From Aureimonas altamirensis (GTDB taxonomy: Bacteria > Pseudomonadota > Alphaproteobacteria > Rhizobiales > Rhizobiaceae), in NCBI RefSeq assembly GCF_023702225.1, contig NZ_JAMQCO010000007.1, positions 1 to 64,000 of the forward strand: a stretch of DNA of 64,000 bases. The letters run 5' to 3'. How positions within the stretch are numbered: the stretch's first letter is position 1; every line of letters begins with the position of its first letter. The notes below the pieces were generated by a model. That model searched no databases and was not told where the DNA came from. It worked only from the letters and a program-made list of their open reading frames with translations. A program made the position numbers and the translations under genes. Shown here one piece after another: positions 18,997-30,883 of the stretch.

Positions 18997-20586
18997 TCAG
19001 ACGTCGAAGGTCAGCAGCTTTGCCTGCCCGATCGCCTTCAGCGCCCTCACCTCGTCCAGGAACTCTTCGCTCAGCGGCCCATCGAGATACAGGAGCGCAA
19101 TGGCGTTCCCGCCCTCGTGGTCGCGACCCAGATGGAAATTGGCGATATTGATTCCCTTGCGACCGAAGGTCATGCCGAGTTCGCCGATAACGCCCGGAAT
19201 ATCCTTGTTCGCCGTATAGAGCATATGGCTGCCGACATCGGCCTCCATGTTGATGCCCTTGATCTGGATGAAACGCGGCTTGCCGTCGGAGAAGCAGGTT
19301 CCCGCCACCGAGCGGCTCTGCTTGCCGGTCTTGACCGTCAGTTGCACATAACCATCGAAGACGCCGCTCTTGTCGCGCCGCACCTCGGAAACGGCGATGC
19401 CCCGCTCCTTGGCCATCAGCGGTGCGGACACCATGTTGACGCTCTGCATCTGCGGCTTGAGAAGACCCGCGAGCGTCGCCGCGACCAGCGCCCTCGTATT
19501 CATGCCCGACGGGGCGCCGTCGAACAGGATCTCGACTTCCTTGATCGGCTCTTCCGTCAACTGGCCCGCGAAGCTGCCCAGGATCTCGGCCAGCTTCACG
19601 TATGGCGTCAGGATGGGAGCTTCCTCGGCGCTGATGGACGGCATGTTGAGGGCGTTCGAAACCGCGCCCTGCACCAGATAGTCCGCCATCTGCTCGGCCA
19701 CCTGCAGCGCCACGTTTTCCTGCGCCTCGGAGGTGGAAGCGCCGAGATGCGGCGTGCACACCACATTGTCGAGCCCGAAGAGCGGCGAATCCGTCGCCGG
19801 TTCCGTCTCGAAGACGTCCACGCCCGCCCCGGCCACCTTGCCGGAACGGATGGCGTCGGCCAGATCCTTTTCGACGACAAGGCCACCGCGGGCGCAATTG
19901 ATGATGCGTACGCCGTCCTTCATCATGGCGATGGCCGCGGCATCGATGATGTTCCGCGTCCTGTCGGTCAGCGGCGTATGCAGAGTGATGAAGTCCGCCC
20001 GCCGGAACAGCTCTTCCAGCTCGACCTTCTCGATACCCAGCGTTGCGGCCCGCTCGAGCGAGAGGAAAGGATCGAATGCGACGACGCGCATCTTGAGGCC
20101 GACCCCGCGTGACGCGACGATCGCGCCGATATTGCCGCAGCCGATGATACCCAGCGTCTTGCCCGTGATCTCCACGCCCATGAAGCGGTTCTTTTCCCAC
20201 TTGCCCGCCTGCGTCGAGGCATCGGCGGCTGGGATCTGACGGGCCACAGCGAACATTAGGGCGATGGCATGCTCCGCCGTCGTAATCGAATTGCCGAAGG
20301 GCGTGTTCATCACGATGATGCCCTTGCGGCTTGCAGCCGGTATGTCGACATTGTCGACGCCGATACCGGCGCGCCCGACGACCTTGAGCTTCGTCGCCGC
20401 CTCGATGACCTTCTCCGTCACCTTGGTGGCGGAGCGTATGGCGAGGCCGTCATACTGGTCGATGACTTCGAGAAGCTTGTCCTTATCCTTGCCCAGATCG
20501 GGCAGGTAATCCACCTCGACGCCGCGATCCTTGAAGATCTGGACGGCGGTCGTGGACAATTTGTCGGAAACGAGAACACGGGCCAT
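18997..20586 (-). CDS. serA: D-3-phosphoglycerate dehydrogenase
   Basis: The enzyme oxidises 3-phosphoglycerate to 3-phosphohydroxypyruvate with NAD, the entry step of serine synthesis. Its 529 residues fit the long, type I form. The nucleotide-binding G-C-G-N-I-G motif is at 149-154, the catalytic Arg/Glu/His set is indicated by C-T-P-H-L-G-A-S near 285, an intervening ASB domain follows, and a C-terminal ACT domain spans about 454-529 and probably senses serine. The ATG at 20586 has a GAGG site. It follows serC by 102 bp with a hairpin between, the usual serC-serA pairing of alphaproteobacteria. Confidence 0.97.
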   Translation of the reverse strand: MARVLVSDKLSTTAVQIFKDRGVEVDYLPDLGKDKDKLLEVIDQYDGLAIRSATKVTEKVIEAATKLKVVGRAGIGVDNVDIPAASRKGIIVMNTPFGNSITTAEHAIALMFAVARQIPAADASTQAGKWEKNRFMGVEITGKTLGIIGCGNIGAIVASRGVGLKMRVVAFDPFLSLERAATLGIEKVELEELFRRADFITLHTPLTDRTRNIIDAAAIAMMKDGVRIINCARGGLVVEKDLADAIRSGKVAGAGVDVFETEPATDSPLFGLDNVVCTPHLGASTSEAQENVALQVAEQMADYLVQGAVSNALNMPSISAEEAPILTPYVKLAEILGSFAGQLTEEPIKEVEILFDGAPSGMNTRALVAATLAGLLKPQMQSVNMVSAPLMAKERGIAVSEVRRDKSGVFDGYVQLTVKTGKQSRSVAGTCFSDGKPRFIQIKGINMEADVGSHMLYTANKDIPGVIGELGMTFGRKGINIANFHLGRDHEGGNAIALLYLDGPLSEEFLDEVRALKAIGQAKLLTFDV

Positions 20587-20657
20587 GACAATACCTCGGG
20601 CTGCGGGCGGCGCGGCGCGCCAGCCCGGAAGAGAAAGAATGGGAATGGAACGATTGG

Positions 20658-20683
20658 CCGGGCGTCCGCTGGCGGACGCCCGG
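20658..20683 (-). terminator. Strong hairpin between serC and serA
   Basis: A 12-bp perfect inverted repeat (20658-20669 and 20672-20683) lies 5 bp after the serC stop codon. There is no clear T-run, so it may be an attenuating or RNA-stabilising hairpin rather than a complete terminator. Confidence 0.5.
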
Positions 20684-20688
20684 TCGGA

Positions 20689-21864
20689 TCAGGCCGCCTC
20701 GGCCAGCGTCGCTTTCTGCGCCTCGTAGGCATAGGCGATCCAAGGCAGAAGCGCCTCGATATCGGCAAGCTCCACCGTGGCCCCCGCCCAGATGCGCAAC
20801 CCCGGAGGGGCATCGCGATAGGCGCCGATATCCAGGGCGACGCCCTCTTTTTCCAGTTGCGCGGCGACGCCCTTGGCGAAAGCGTCCTGGGCCTCTTTCG
20901 GAAGCGCGACGATCTCCGGCGCCGTGAAGCACAGGCAGACCGACGTGTTGGAACGCGTTGCCGGATCGCGCGCCAGGAAATCGATCCATGCGTGCGTATC
21001 GACGAAGCGTTCGATCGCCTTCAGATTGGCGTCGGCCCGCGCCTTCAAGGCCGGCAGGCCACCGATGGTCCGCGCCCAGTTGAGAGCGTCGAGATAATCC
21101 TCCACGCACAGCATTGAAGGTGTGTTGATCGTCTCGCCCTTGAAGATGCCCTCGCTGAGCTTGCCGCCCGACGTTAGGCGGAAGATCTTGGGAAGCGGCC
21201 AGGCCGGCTTGTAATTCAAAAGGCGCTCGACGGCGCGCGGGCTGAGGATCAGCATGCCGTGCGCGCCCTCGCCGCCCAGAACCTTCTGCCAGGAGAAGGT
21301 GACGACATCGAGCTTTTCGAAAGGCAGGTCCTGCGCGAAGGCGGCGGACGTTGCGTCGCAGATGGTCAGCCCCTGGCGATCGGCCGGGATGGCGTCGCCG
21401 TCGGGCACGCGCACACCCGATGTCGTGCCGTTCCAGGTAAAGACGACGTCTTTGTCGAAATCGACGGTGGCGAAATCGACGATCTCGCCGTAGGGCGCTT
21501 CGAGGACGCGGGCGTCCGGAAGCTTGAGCTGCTTGACGACATCGGTCACCCAGCCGGAGCCGAAGCTTTCCCAGGCCAGCATGTCGACGGGCCGTGCGCC
21601 GAGAAGCGACCAGAGCGCCATCTCGACGGCGCCCGTGTCGGATGCGGGCACGATGCCGATACGGTAGTCGGCCGGAACGCCCAGAATATCGCGGGTGTCT
21701 TCGATGGCCTTGAGAAGCTTGGCCTTGCCGAGCTTGGCGCGATGCGAGCGACCCAGCGCAGCATCGGAGAGCGCATCCAGCGTCCAGCCGGGGCGCTTGG
21801 CGCAAGGGCCAGACGAGAATCGAGGATTTGCCGTGCGAACGGCGGGTTTGGCAAGCGGAGCCAT
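20689..21864 (-). CDS. serC: Phosphoserine aminotransferase
   Basis: A PLP enzyme making O-phosphoserine from phosphohydroxypyruvate and glutamate, the second step of serine synthesis; it also serves pyridoxal phosphate synthesis. It has 391 residues. The PLP lysine is Lys194 in [11 protein letters not shown], and a substrate-binding S-S-G-P segment lies at 17-20. The length and motifs fit the alphaproteobacterial SerC branch. The ATG at 21864 follows GAAAGGG. A conserved hairpin leader (see 21870-21935) lies directly upstream, and serA follows on the same strand. Confidence 0.96.
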   Translation of the reverse strand: MAPLAKPAVRTANPRFSSGPCAKRPGWTLDALSDAALGRSHRAKLGKAKLLKAIEDTRDILGVPADYRIGIVPASDTGAVEMALWSLLGARPVDMLAWESFGSGWVTDVVKQLKLPDARVLEAPYGEIVDFATVDFDKDVVFTWNGTTSGVRVPDGDAIPADRQGLTICDATSAAFAQDLPFEKLDVVTFSWQKVLGGEGAHGMLILSPRAVERLLNYKPAWPLPKIFRLTSGGKLSEGIFKGETINTPSMLCVEDYLDALNWARTIGGLPALKARADANLKAIERFVDTHAWIDFLARDPATRSNTSVCLCFTAPEIVALPKEAQDAFAKGVAAQLEKEGVALDIGAYRDAPPGLRIWAGATVELADIEALLPWIAYAYEAQKATLAEAA

Positions 21865-21869
21865 ATGCT

Positions 21870-21935
21870 ACCCTTTCAGATAGAAGCGCCTCGTTGGGGA
21901 GGCGTGTCCCACTGACGGTGCTATCCGTGCCGCAA
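21870..21935 (-). promoter_or_regulatory. Candidate serC-motif RNA leader
   Basis: The short leader of serC contains a 6-bp hairpin with a CCCAAC loop (21887-21904), followed by a pyrimidine-rich stretch and the AAAGGG ribosome site. Position, size and the CGCCTC/GAGGCG hairpin resemble the serC RNA motif described upstream of alphaproteobacterial serC genes. The assignment is from memory of that motif, not an alignment. Confidence 0.5.
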
Positions 21936-21996
21936 TCCGCAGTCAAGCGGCAAAAGAGTCATCCTTCGTATTTCATGGCCAGCTTGTGCATGCCTC

Positions 21997-22752
21997 TCAT
22001 GGCAACCGGAAACGCAGCCCCAGCGTGACGAGGTGACGATCCGTGCCCTTGTCCTGAACCAGGAGATCGCGACCGGAAAATCCAGCCTCGAATGCATCAC
22101 CACCGCCGGTATGGGTATAGCGATAGCCGGCATCGAGCGAGATCGTGCCTGAAAGGGCATAGGCCGCGCCGGCCATCAGCGAATAGCTGGCGCGCCAGCC
22201 GTCCCGCTCAGCGATATCGGTGGCTCCGGTGCAGGCGTCGCCGGCGCAAAGACCCGCCGCGACGGCCTCGTACGATATGTGGCTGGCTCCGACCCCTGCT
22301 CCGACATAGGGCGTCACGCCCATGATCGTGCCCAGATCGGCATAGAGATTCGCATCGAGGTCGACGACGTCTCGCCGTCCGGCCATGTCGAGCCGGCAGC
22401 CGACACCGCAGAAGGCGTCCATATCGGCGGCTCCACCGACATCATATCTGCCGTACCGCGCAGTCACGTCGGTCCGAAGGATGTCGTTGAAGCGATAACC
22501 TATGCCGGCGCCGCCGGAGAAATCGTCCGATTCCGAAAGATACCCACCACCCGCATCGCCGGCAGGGTCCAGTACCCTGGCCCCCTTGCTGCCGTTGCCC
22601 AGCGAATGGGCCGCATCGATGCGCGCATACCAGCCGCTGTCCGGCTGTATGGAGGCGGTCGTGATCTCGGGCGCGTCGACGAGGTCGCTGGCGTGTGCCG
22701 GCAAGGCCACCGTTACGATGAGCAGACAGGCGAGACGGGACGGCAGACGCAT
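21997..22752 (-). CDS. Outer-membrane beta-barrel protein
   Basis: The product has 251 residues and a clear signal peptide (1-21, cleavage after A-H-A). The mature protein has alternating aromatic and hydrophobic strands (G-W-Y-A-R-I-D, G-I-G-Y-R-F-N-D, V-D-L-D-A-N-L-Y-A-D-L-G, Y-V-G-A-G-V-G-A-S) and ends in F-R-L-P, like small 8-stranded OmpA/opacity-type porins of Rhizobiales. A Cys pair in C-G-V-G-C and another in C-A-G-D-A-C may form disulphides in surface loops. It stands alone between serC and glmM. The function is unknown beyond membrane localisation; adhesion or structural roles are typical of the family. Confidence 0.85.
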   Translation of the reverse strand: MRLPSRLACLLIVTVALPAHASDLVDAPEITTASIQPDSGWYARIDAAHSLGNGSKGARVLDPAGDAGGGYLSESDDFSGGAGIGYRFNDILRTDVTARYGRYDVGGAADMDAFCGVGCRLDMAGRRDVVDLDANLYADLGTIMGVTPYVGAGVGASHISYEAVAAGLCAGDACTGATDIAERDGWRASYSLMAGAAYALSGTISLDAGYRYTHTGGGDAFEAGFSGRDLLVQDKGTDRHLVTLGLRFRLP

Positions 22753-22868
22753 TGCGGATATCCAACTTCTGGCGCCTCGGCGCTTCCATGAGATCCGCCG
22801 GCAAGAATACCGGCGGTCGTTTCCGCACTTTATTAACTATTTCCTGTGCCAGGCTTTCGCCTTGGGCG

Positions 22869-24215
22869 TCAGGCCGCCTGCTGGTGCTTGAGTACCCCGA
22901 CGATGTCGTCCACCACGGCATTGACGAGGGAAAGGTCGTCGCCCTCCGCCATCACGCGGATCAGCGGCTCGGTGCCCGACGGCCGGATGACGAGACGCCC
23001 GCCGCCCCCCAGGCGCACGCGCCCCGCGTCGATGACTTCCCGCACGTCGCTGCGCTCCAATGGCTTGCCGCCCGCGAAGCGGACGTTCTTCAAGACCTGC
23101 GGTACCGGATCGAACTTGCGTGCGGCCACGGAGACGGGCTGGTTCCGCCCGCGCATGACGGCCATCAGCTGCAGCGCCGAGATCAGCCCGTCGCCCGTGG
23201 TGCCGTAATCGGACAGCACGATATGTCCCGACTGTTCGCCACCGACATTGTACCCATGCTCGCGCATGTGCTCCACGACATAACGGTCGCCGACCTTGGT
23301 GCGCGCCAGCTCGATCCCCTTGCCGGACAGGAATCGCTCCAGGCCCAGGTTCGACATGATGGTGGCCACGATGCCGCCCGCGGCGAGCCGCCCCTCGTCT
23401 GCCCAGGATTCGGCAATGACGGCCATAAGCTGATCGCCGTCGACGATGTCGCCATGCTCGTCTACCACGAGGACGCGGTCGGCGTCGCCATCGAGCGCGA
23501 TCCCGATGTCGGCCCGCACCTCACGGACCTTCGCCGACAGCGCGACCGGATTGGTCGAACCGCAATTGAGGTTGATGTTGACGCCGTTCGGCTCCACGCC
23601 GATAGCCACAACCTCGGCGCCGAGTTCCCAGAGCACCTCGGGCGCGACCTTGTAGGCCGCGCCGTTGGCACAGTCGATGGCAACGCGCAGTCCGTCCAGG
23701 GTGAAGTCCTTGGGCAGGGTCCGCTTGGCGAATTCGATATAGCGGTCATGCACGCCGTCGATGCGCTTTGCGCGGCCGAGGTCGCTGCTGGTCGCCAATT
23801 GTCGGGACAGATCCTCTTCGATCAGAAGTTCGATCTGGCGCTCCAGATCGTCTGAAAGCTTGTAGCCGTCTGGTCCGAACAGCTTGATCCCATTGTCCTC
23901 GAACGGATTGTGCGAGGCGGAGATCATGACGCCGATATCGCACCGCAGGGAGCGGGTCAGCATGGCGACGGCGGGCGTCGGCATCGGCCCCACCAGGAAA
24001 ACGTCGACGCCGGCGGCGGTGAAGCCCGCCACCAGGGCGTTTTCGATCATATAGCCGGAAAGACGCGTATCCTTGCCGATCACGACCCGGTGCCGATGGC
24101 TGCCGCGGTTGAAGGCGATGCCGGCGGCCATGCCGACCTTCATGGCGATCTCGGCCGTCATCGGATGCGTGTTGGCGCGCCCGCGAATGCCATCGGTTCC
24201 GAAATAAGATCTCAT
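22869..24215 (-). CDS. glmM: Phosphoglucosamine mutase
   Basis: The enzyme interconverts glucosamine-6-phosphate and glucosamine-1-phosphate for UDP-GlcNAc, hence peptidoglycan and lipopolysaccharide. It has 448 residues, the family norm. The active-site phosphoserine is Ser101 in I-S-A-S-H-N-P, the metal loop is D-G-D-A-D-R at 242-247, and the C-terminal phosphate loop R-P-S-G-T-E-P is present. The ATG is at 24215. It follows ftsH on the same strand, the canonical ftsH-glmM order, but a good terminator lies between, so it is probably also expressed from the AT-rich 24,240-24,300 stretch. Confidence 0.97.
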   Translation of the reverse strand: MRSYFGTDGIRGRANTHPMTAEIAMKVGMAAGIAFNRGSHRHRVVIGKDTRLSGYMIENALVAGFTAAGVDVFLVGPMPTPAVAMLTRSLRCDIGVMISASHNPFEDNGIKLFGPDGYKLSDDLERQIELLIEEDLSRQLATSSDLGRAKRIDGVHDRYIEFAKRTLPKDFTLDGLRVAIDCANGAAYKVAPEVLWELGAEVVAIGVEPNGVNINLNCGSTNPVALSAKVREVRADIGIALDGDADRVLVVDEHGDIVDGDQLMAVIAESWADEGRLAAGGIVATIMSNLGLERFLSGKGIELARTKVGDRYVVEHMREHGYNVGGEQSGHIVLSDYGTTGDGLISALQLMAVMRGRNQPVSVAARKFDPVPQVLKNVRFAGGKPLERSDVREVIDAGRVRLGGGGRLVIRPSGTEPLIRVMAEGDDLSLVNAVVDDIVGVLKHQQAA

Positions 24216-24321
24216 GCGTCTCTATCCATTGGCTGGTTGCGCGCATCTAGGGCAACCGACACTGCCATAAAAAGTAAAAAAGAATATCACCCGGAAAGGT
24301 CGGACCGTATCCCCAAAAGGA

Positions 24322-24353
24322 AAGTGCCGCATCCCTTGCAGGATACGGCACTT
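24322..24353 (-). terminator. ftsH terminator
   Basis: A 13-bp inverted repeat (24322-24334 and 24341-24353, one mismatch) has a 6-nt loop. On the minus strand it is followed by TTCCTTTTGGGG. It sits 25 bp after the ftsH stop. Confidence 0.7.
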
Positions 24354-24377
24354 CGACAATCCGGATAGGCTTCTGGA

Positions 24378-26303
<1,926 letters not shown>

Positions 26304-26474
26304 TATCCGTCCTGGATGTGCGCCGCGGCCCCGCCGCGATCGCGACGATACCGGAAACGACGGCAAGTCCGTCAGTGGTCAAGATAGTAATCCGCCAAAT
26401 GCTTGCCAACAGGCAAGGGCGGATTTGCGGCAAAATCGATCCTCGCCCTGAATTTTCGGTGTTTTCATCGACTT

Positions 26475-27821
26475 CTAAAGGTCGGCCGTCAGCCGCCAGC
26501 CTACGCTTTCCTGAGTATCCAGCACGTGCGGCGGCCCGTCGCGCCAGGGGCGGATCGCCGGATGGCGGGCCACCGCCTCGCCTGTCGGCGAGATCAGCAC
26601 GGGCAGGCAGCGTTCGGCGGCGTTTCCCCGCGCCAGGACGCCGAGGGCGGCGATCGTGCCGGGCAATGGCCCCGACACCACGAAGCGGCGATCGAACCAG
26701 GCCCGCCCGGCCGTGACCGGTACGGTGCCGATTCCCCCGCGGCCATATTCGCGGCCGATCGTGGCGCGGCCTTTGCGCCAGCGGACGCATGCCCCACCCA
26801 GCGTGGCACACCCCTCATCGGCGCCCAGACCATCGACCAGCCGTGCCAGCTTGTCGGCCTGTGGCGGGTACAATCCGCCGCCGGCCGCGGTGACGGCCCG
26901 GCCGATGGCCGCGCGCCCGATACCAGGTTCAAGCGTGGAAAGCTCGGCCGTCACGATGTCCAGCGATCCGTCGTCGCGGACCGTCATGCCGGCGTTCGCG
27001 ATCGCCGATCTCACCTCGCGGTCGTGCGCATCCCGCTCCCGACCGGCCCTCTCCAGGGCGGCAGGCACCTGCGACGCGTCCACAGCCCCGTCCTTCAACG
27101 CAGCGCGCAGCCGCGCGCGGGCATAGTGCATGTCCCGGTTGGTGGGATCTTCGCACCATGCGATCCCGGCCTGCACCAGCGTTGCCTTCAGCCGCGCGCC
27201 GCCAATCCCGAGGAAGGGGCGCGCCAGCACCACCCCCGGCCGCAACGCGCGAACCGGCCGCATGCCGGCAAGGGCCCCTCCCTCGCCCCCCCTCGCCCTG
27301 GCAAGAAGATGGGTCTCGAACTGGTCATCCAGATGATGCGCCGTCACGACGGCTTCCGCACCCACGCTCCACGCGGCCTGGCCCAGAAGGTCGTAGCGCG
27401 CTTCGCGCGCCGCGGCCGAAAGGTTGCCGACGCTTTCGCCGCCACGCCAGAGCAAGGTCCGGTGCGGCAGGCCGTAGGAGCGGCACAGGCGTTCGACCGT
27501 CCGTGCCTCTGCGGCGGACCCGGCCCGAAGGCCGTGATCGACTGTCACGACATGGATTGCAGGGTCGGCCAGATGCGCACGGGCCATCGCGGCAAGATGC
27601 AGGAGCGCGGTGGAGTCCGCGCCGCCCGACACGGCCAGAACCAGCCTGGCCGCACCCGCGGTATGGGGCGTGGAGGCAAAGAGCGCCGCGGCCTCGCGGG
27701 CGCCGACGGGGCTGTCGTCGCCTAGCTGCAGCGGGATGACTGCTCTTCCGTCTGGAGCTTGCGGCGGACATTGTCGCTCATTTGCGGATAACGCTTTTCT
27801 ACCTCGGCATAGGTGGCGCAT
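26475..27821 (-). CDS. tilS: tRNA(Ile)-lysidine synthase
   Basis: The enzyme modifies C34 of the CAU-anticodon isoleucine tRNA to lysidine so that it reads AUA. It has 448 residues from ATG 27821. The PP-loop S-G-G-A-D-S-T (65-71) and the following H-H-L-D-D-Q motif mark the N-type ATP pyrophosphatase domain; the C-terminal substrate-binding domain is divergent. The ATG places 100 bp inside the 3' end of cpoB. No ATG, GTG or TTG start was found between there and the PP-loop that would avoid the overlap, so either the overlap is real or an unusual start is used. Confidence 0.93.
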   Translation of the reverse strand: MRHLCRGRKALSANERQCPPQAPDGRAVIPLQLGDDSPVGAREAAALFASTPHTAGAARLVLAVSGGADSTALLHLAAMARAHLADPAIHVVTVDHGLRAGSAAEARTVERLCRSYGLPHRTLLWRGGESVGNLSAAAREARYDLLGQAAWSVGAEAVVTAHHLDDQFETHLLARARGGEGGALAGMRPVRALRPGVVLARPFLGIGGARLKATLVQAGIAWCEDPTNRDMHYARARLRAALKDGAVDASQVPAALERAGRERDAHDREVRSAIANAGMTVRDDGSLDIVTAELSTLEPGIGRAAIGRAVTAAGGGLYPPQADKLARLVDGLGADEGCATLGGACVRWRKGRATIGREYGRGGIGTVPVTAGRAWFDRRFVVSGPLPGTIAALGVLARGNAAERCLPVLISPTGEAVARHPAIRPWRDGPPHVLDTQESVGWRLTADL

Positions 27822-28651
27822 GCAGTATCGCGATTGTCCAACGCGGCAAGCGACATGCCGAGTTTCAGCAGCATTTCGGGCCCCTTGGCGCTGGTGCCAT
27901 GCTGCTTCTGCGCAGTCAGGAACACTTCCGCGGCCTCGCGATACTTTTTCTGGGCATAGAGGCTTTCGCCGAGCCAGTACTGCGCGTCGCCTGCGTTTTC
28001 GGCGCTCGGATAGGTCTGCGTATATTGCCGGAACGTCTCTTCCGCCCGAACGTAATCACCGGCCAGGAGGTAGTTGTAGCCGAGGCTGTAAAGGTCGGAT
28101 TCGGTGTGCGGCTGGATCGATGCCACGGTATCGGAACCGCCGGTGGGTGCGGTCTGGAATGCGCCGCCGTCGATGCTGGAGCTGAGGATCGAACCGATCT
28201 CGTCGGAGCCCGCCGAACTGATCTGCGCCCCGGAGGATGTCGGCGGCGTTCCTGCGGCAAAATCGGAATCGCCGCTTCCGCCGGCGGGCGGCGTCGTCAA
28301 GACACCGCTGCGCTGGCCGCTCTGGCTCGAACCGCCGGCACCGCCGCCGCTGCCGCCCTCCAGATCCTGGAAGCGCATGTCGTTGTCGGCCTGCGCGTTG
28401 CGAAGCTGCTCCTGCAGCTGCAGCACCAGAAACGACATCTCCTCGACCTTGCCGGTCAGGCGGCGGATTTCGTCTTCCATCTGGGACAGGCGCACGGACG
28501 TATCGCCGGCTTGCGCCATGATGACGGGCGCGCCCTGCGTCCGCTGGCCGCCGAAAATATCGATAGCGGCCGCCGGCTGCACCGTCATGAGGCCGGCGGC
28601 GAGCGACAGAATGGAGAGTCCCGAAAGCCGGGTCCTGGGTGACGAGGTCAT
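27722..28651 (-). CDS. cpoB: Tol-Pal system protein CpoB/YbgF
   Basis: A periplasmic protein that coordinates Tol-Pal constriction with peptidoglycan synthesis at the septum. It has 309 residues from ATG 28651, chosen because AGGGGAA precedes it and a signal peptide (about 1-29, ending Q-P-A-A-A) follows at once. A coiled-coil segment (about 45-90, with Q-M-E-D-E-I-R-R-L and L-Q-L-Q-E-Q-L heptads) mediates trimerisation. A Gly/Ser-rich linker comes next, and three TPR-type repeats form the C-terminus (Y-L-L-A-G-D-Y, Y-W-L-G-E-S-L-Y-A-Q-K-K-Y). The stop TAG overlaps the start of tilS by 100 bp. Confidence 0.95.
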   Translation of the reverse strand: MTSSPRTRLSGLSILSLAAGLMTVQPAAAIDIFGGQRTQGAPVIMAQAGDTSVRLSQMEDEIRRLTGKVEEMSFLVLQLQEQLRNAQADNDMRFQDLEGGSGGGAGGSSQSGQRSGVLTTPPAGGSGDSDFAAGTPPTSSGAQISSAGSDEIGSILSSSIDGGAFQTAPTGGSDTVASIQPHTESDLYSLGYNYLLAGDYVRAEETFRQYTQTYPSAENAGDAQYWLGESLYAQKKYREAAEVFLTAQKQHGTSAKGPEMLLKLGMSLAALDNRDTACATYAEVEKRYPQMSDNVRRKLQTEEQSSRCS

Positions 28652-28771
28652 GGCAATTCCCCTGAAGTGTCGCGGCCGATACGCGACGGCCGCTTTTACG
28701 CTTCTTTTACTTTCTGGAGAATGGCAGTTCGGCCAAATTTTGGCATTGCGCGCATCGGACGGCAGAAACGC

Positions 28772-28796
28772 GAAGCGGCCCCGCAAGGGCCGCTTC
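28772..28796 (-). terminator. Probable pal terminator
   Basis: A 10-bp perfect inverted repeat (28772-28781 and 28787-28796) has a 5-nt loop and lies 51 bp after the pal stop. The trailing sequence GCGTTTCT is only weakly T-rich. Confidence 0.55.
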
Positions 28797-28846
28797 ATTT
28801 CAGCGTGAGTGTTGCGCCTGCGCCAGCAGGTGGGCCGGCAGGCGGA

Positions 28847-29377
28847 TCAGCTTCCGGCGCCGCTCAGCACGGTGACGGCACGGCGATTCTGCGACCAGCA
28901 GGAGATGTCGTCGCAGACGGCGACGGGGCGCTCCTTGCCGTAGGAGATGGTGCGCATGCGCTGCGGCTGCACCCCTTGCGCCGCGAGGTAGTCACGCGTG
29001 GCGGCGGCGCGGCGTGCGCCGAGCGCCAGATTGTACTCACGCGTGCCGCGCTCGTCGGCATGGCCTTCCACCACGATCTGGTAGTTCGGGTAGCGGTTCA
29101 GCCACTGGGCCTGGCGCGCCAGGGTCTGCTGGGCATCGGCGCGGATGGAGGTGGAGTCCGTATCGAAGAAGATGCGGTCGCCGACATTGACGGTAAAGTC
29201 CTGCTGCGTGCCCGGTGCGGCGCTGCCCGCACCGTAACCACCGGCGCCGCCGAGGCCGAGGCCACCGGCATTGTCCGGCAGTCCCTGGTTCTTCTTGGCG
29301 CAACCGGCAAGAGCGAGTGCGGCGACGAGGGCCAATACGATCCGGCCCATTGGTACGCGGCTGTCTGTGCGGCGCAT
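28847..29377 (-). CDS. pal: Peptidoglycan-associated lipoprotein Pal
   Basis: An outer-membrane lipoprotein that binds peptidoglycan and anchors the Tol complex. It has 176 residues from ATG 29377 (AAGGAG site). The signal peptide ends at the lipobox L-A-L-A-G-C with Cys26 to be lipidated. A Gly-rich linker (about 36-60) precedes the OmpA-like domain, which has F-F-D-T-D-S-T, G-H-A-D-E-R-G-T-R-E-Y and N-R-R-A-V-T-V. It lies between tolB and cpoB on the same strand, but strong hairpins on both sides suggest independent expression. Confidence 0.97.
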   Translation of the reverse strand: MRRTDSRVPMGRIVLALVAALALAGCAKKNQGLPDNAGGLGLGGAGGYGAGSAAPGTQQDFTVNVGDRIFFDTDSTSIRADAQQTLARQAQWLNRYPNYQIVVEGHADERGTREYNLALGARRAAATRDYLAAQGVQPQRMRTISYGKERPVAVCDDISCWSQNRRAVTVLSGAGS

Positions 29378-29458
29378 GGCCGACTCCTTCGAATTTGATC
29401 GATTCTGGTGATCTTGCATTTACCCTAAGCGGGTTAACGCAAGGTCAATGAAAAAAGA

Positions 29459-29482
29459 CGCCGCGTCCGTCAAGACGCGGCG
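29459..29482 (-). terminator. tolB terminator
   Basis: A 9-bp perfect stem (29459-29467 and 29474-29482) with a CGTCAA-type 6-nt loop is followed directly on the minus strand by TCTTTTTT. This is the clearest intrinsic terminator in the window. Confidence 0.85.
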
Positions 29483-29496
29483 CCCGATGGCAGGGC

Positions 29497-30807
29497 CTAT
29501 TCCAGCGAGGGCGACCAGGCCGGGTCCGAGCCGAAGTTCGGCGTTGCGACCCGCTGCTCGTTACGGCCGGTCAGGTCGATCGAGTAGAGTTGCGGCCCGC
29601 CGCTGCCACGATCGTCGCGGAAGAACATCAGGACGCGGCCATTCGGGGCCCAGGTCGGCCCCTCATTGTGGAAGCCGGAGGTCAGGATGCGCTCGCCCGA
29701 CCCATCGGGCCGCATCACGCCGATCTGGAACTGGCCGCCCGTCTGCTTGGTGAAGGCGATCAGATCGCCGCGCGGCGACCAGACGGGCGTGGAGTAGGAT
29801 CCCTGCCCGAACGAGATGCGCGTCTGCCCGCTGCCGTCGGCGCCCATCACGTAGATCTGCGGCCGGCCGCCGCGATCGCTTTCGAACACCACCCTGGAGC
29901 CGTCCGGCGAATAGGAGGGCGAGGTGTCGATCGCGTTGGTGGATGTCAGCCGGGTCGTGGCGCGCGAGCGCAGGTCCAGCGCATAGATATTCGATGCGCC
30001 GTCCTGCTGCAGGCTCATGATGACGCGCTGCCCATCGGGCGAGAAGCGCGGCGAGAAGGTCATGCCGGGGAAGTTGCCCACGATCTCGCGCTGGCCCGTT
30101 TCGAGCTGCAGCAGGTAGACGCGCGGATCGCCCTGCCCGAACGACATGTAGGTGATCTCCTGCCGGTTGGGCGAAAAGCGCGGCGTCAGCACCAGGTCGT
30201 TGCCCTGCGTCAGGTAGCGCACATTGGCGCCGTCCTGGTCCATGATGGCAAGGCGCTTGCGGCGCTGGTCCTTGGGGCCGGTCTCGTCGACGAACACGAC
30301 GCGGGTATCGAAATAGCCCTTCTCGCCGGTCAGCCGCTCGTAGATGGCGTCGGAGATGATATGGGCGATGCGCCGCCAATTGTCCGGGTTGGCATAGAAT
30401 TGCTGGCCGTCGAGCTGCTGGCCGGCATAGGTATCCCAGAGGCGGAACTCGACGCGCAGGCGTCCGTCCGCTTCCGGCGTCACGCGGCCGACCACGAGCG
30501 CCTGCGCATTGATGACGGTCCAGTCCTGGAAGCGCGGCGTGGCGTCCGGCCCCGCATCCTTCTGGATGAAGGCGGCGGGCGCCACCGGCGCGAACAGCCC
30601 GGAACGGCGCAGGTCCGCCGTGACGACTTCGGTGATCTGCTGGCCGAGCTGGTTGCCCGACTGGAATGCCGGCAGGGCGATCGGCAGCGGCTGCACGTTG
30701 CCCTGCGTGATGTCGATCTCCACCTGCGCCCGGGCGGGCGCAGTCATGGCCACCCCGCTCAAGGTCAGCGCAAGAATGGCCAGCATCGGTTTTAGAATGG
30801 ATTTCAT
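29497..30807 (-). CDS. tolB: Tol-Pal system beta-propeller protein TolB
   Basis: A periplasmic protein that shuttles between Pal and TolA. It has 436 residues from ATG 30807; upstream codons in the same frame have no signal peptide or ribosome site. The signal peptide (1-30, ending A-P-A-R-A) is followed by the N-terminal TolA-binding domain and a six-bladed propeller with repeated F-S-P-D-G-x-R-V and I-Y-V-M motifs. The mature N-terminus begins Q-V-E-I-D-I-T-Q-G, typical of the family. It is the last gene of the tolQRAB run and ends in a strong terminator. Confidence 0.97.
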   Translation of the reverse strand: MKSILKPMLAILALTLSGVAMTAPARAQVEIDITQGNVQPLPIALPAFQSGNQLGQQITEVVTADLRRSGLFAPVAPAAFIQKDAGPDATPRFQDWTVINAQALVVGRVTPEADGRLRVEFRLWDTYAGQQLDGQQFYANPDNWRRIAHIISDAIYERLTGEKGYFDTRVVFVDETGPKDQRRKRLAIMDQDGANVRYLTQGNDLVLTPRFSPNRQEITYMSFGQGDPRVYLLQLETGQREIVGNFPGMTFSPRFSPDGQRVIMSLQQDGASNIYALDLRSRATTRLTSTNAIDTSPSYSPDGSRVVFESDRGGRPQIYVMGADGSGQTRISFGQGSYSTPVWSPRGDLIAFTKQTGGQFQIGVMRPDGSGERILTSGFHNEGPTWAPNGRVLMFFRDDRGSGGPQLYSIDLTGRNEQRVATPNFGSDPAWSPSLE

Positions 30808-30883
30808 GACTCGGGACCCCTCCGGTTCCGGGAAGAATTTCGGGTAGGATGGCTTGGGCGGCGGTTTCGGCTCATGCGCGCGC

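Noticed and set aside
22795-22816. Hairpin between the outer-membrane protein gene and glmM as a glmM terminator
   Set aside because: It has a 7-bp stem with an 8-nt loop but no T-run on the minus strand, so it is too weak to call.
26402-26417. CTTGCC/GGCAAG hairpin as tilS terminator
   Set aside because: The stem is only 6 bp and is not followed by T residues; it may simply be part of the ftsH upstream region.
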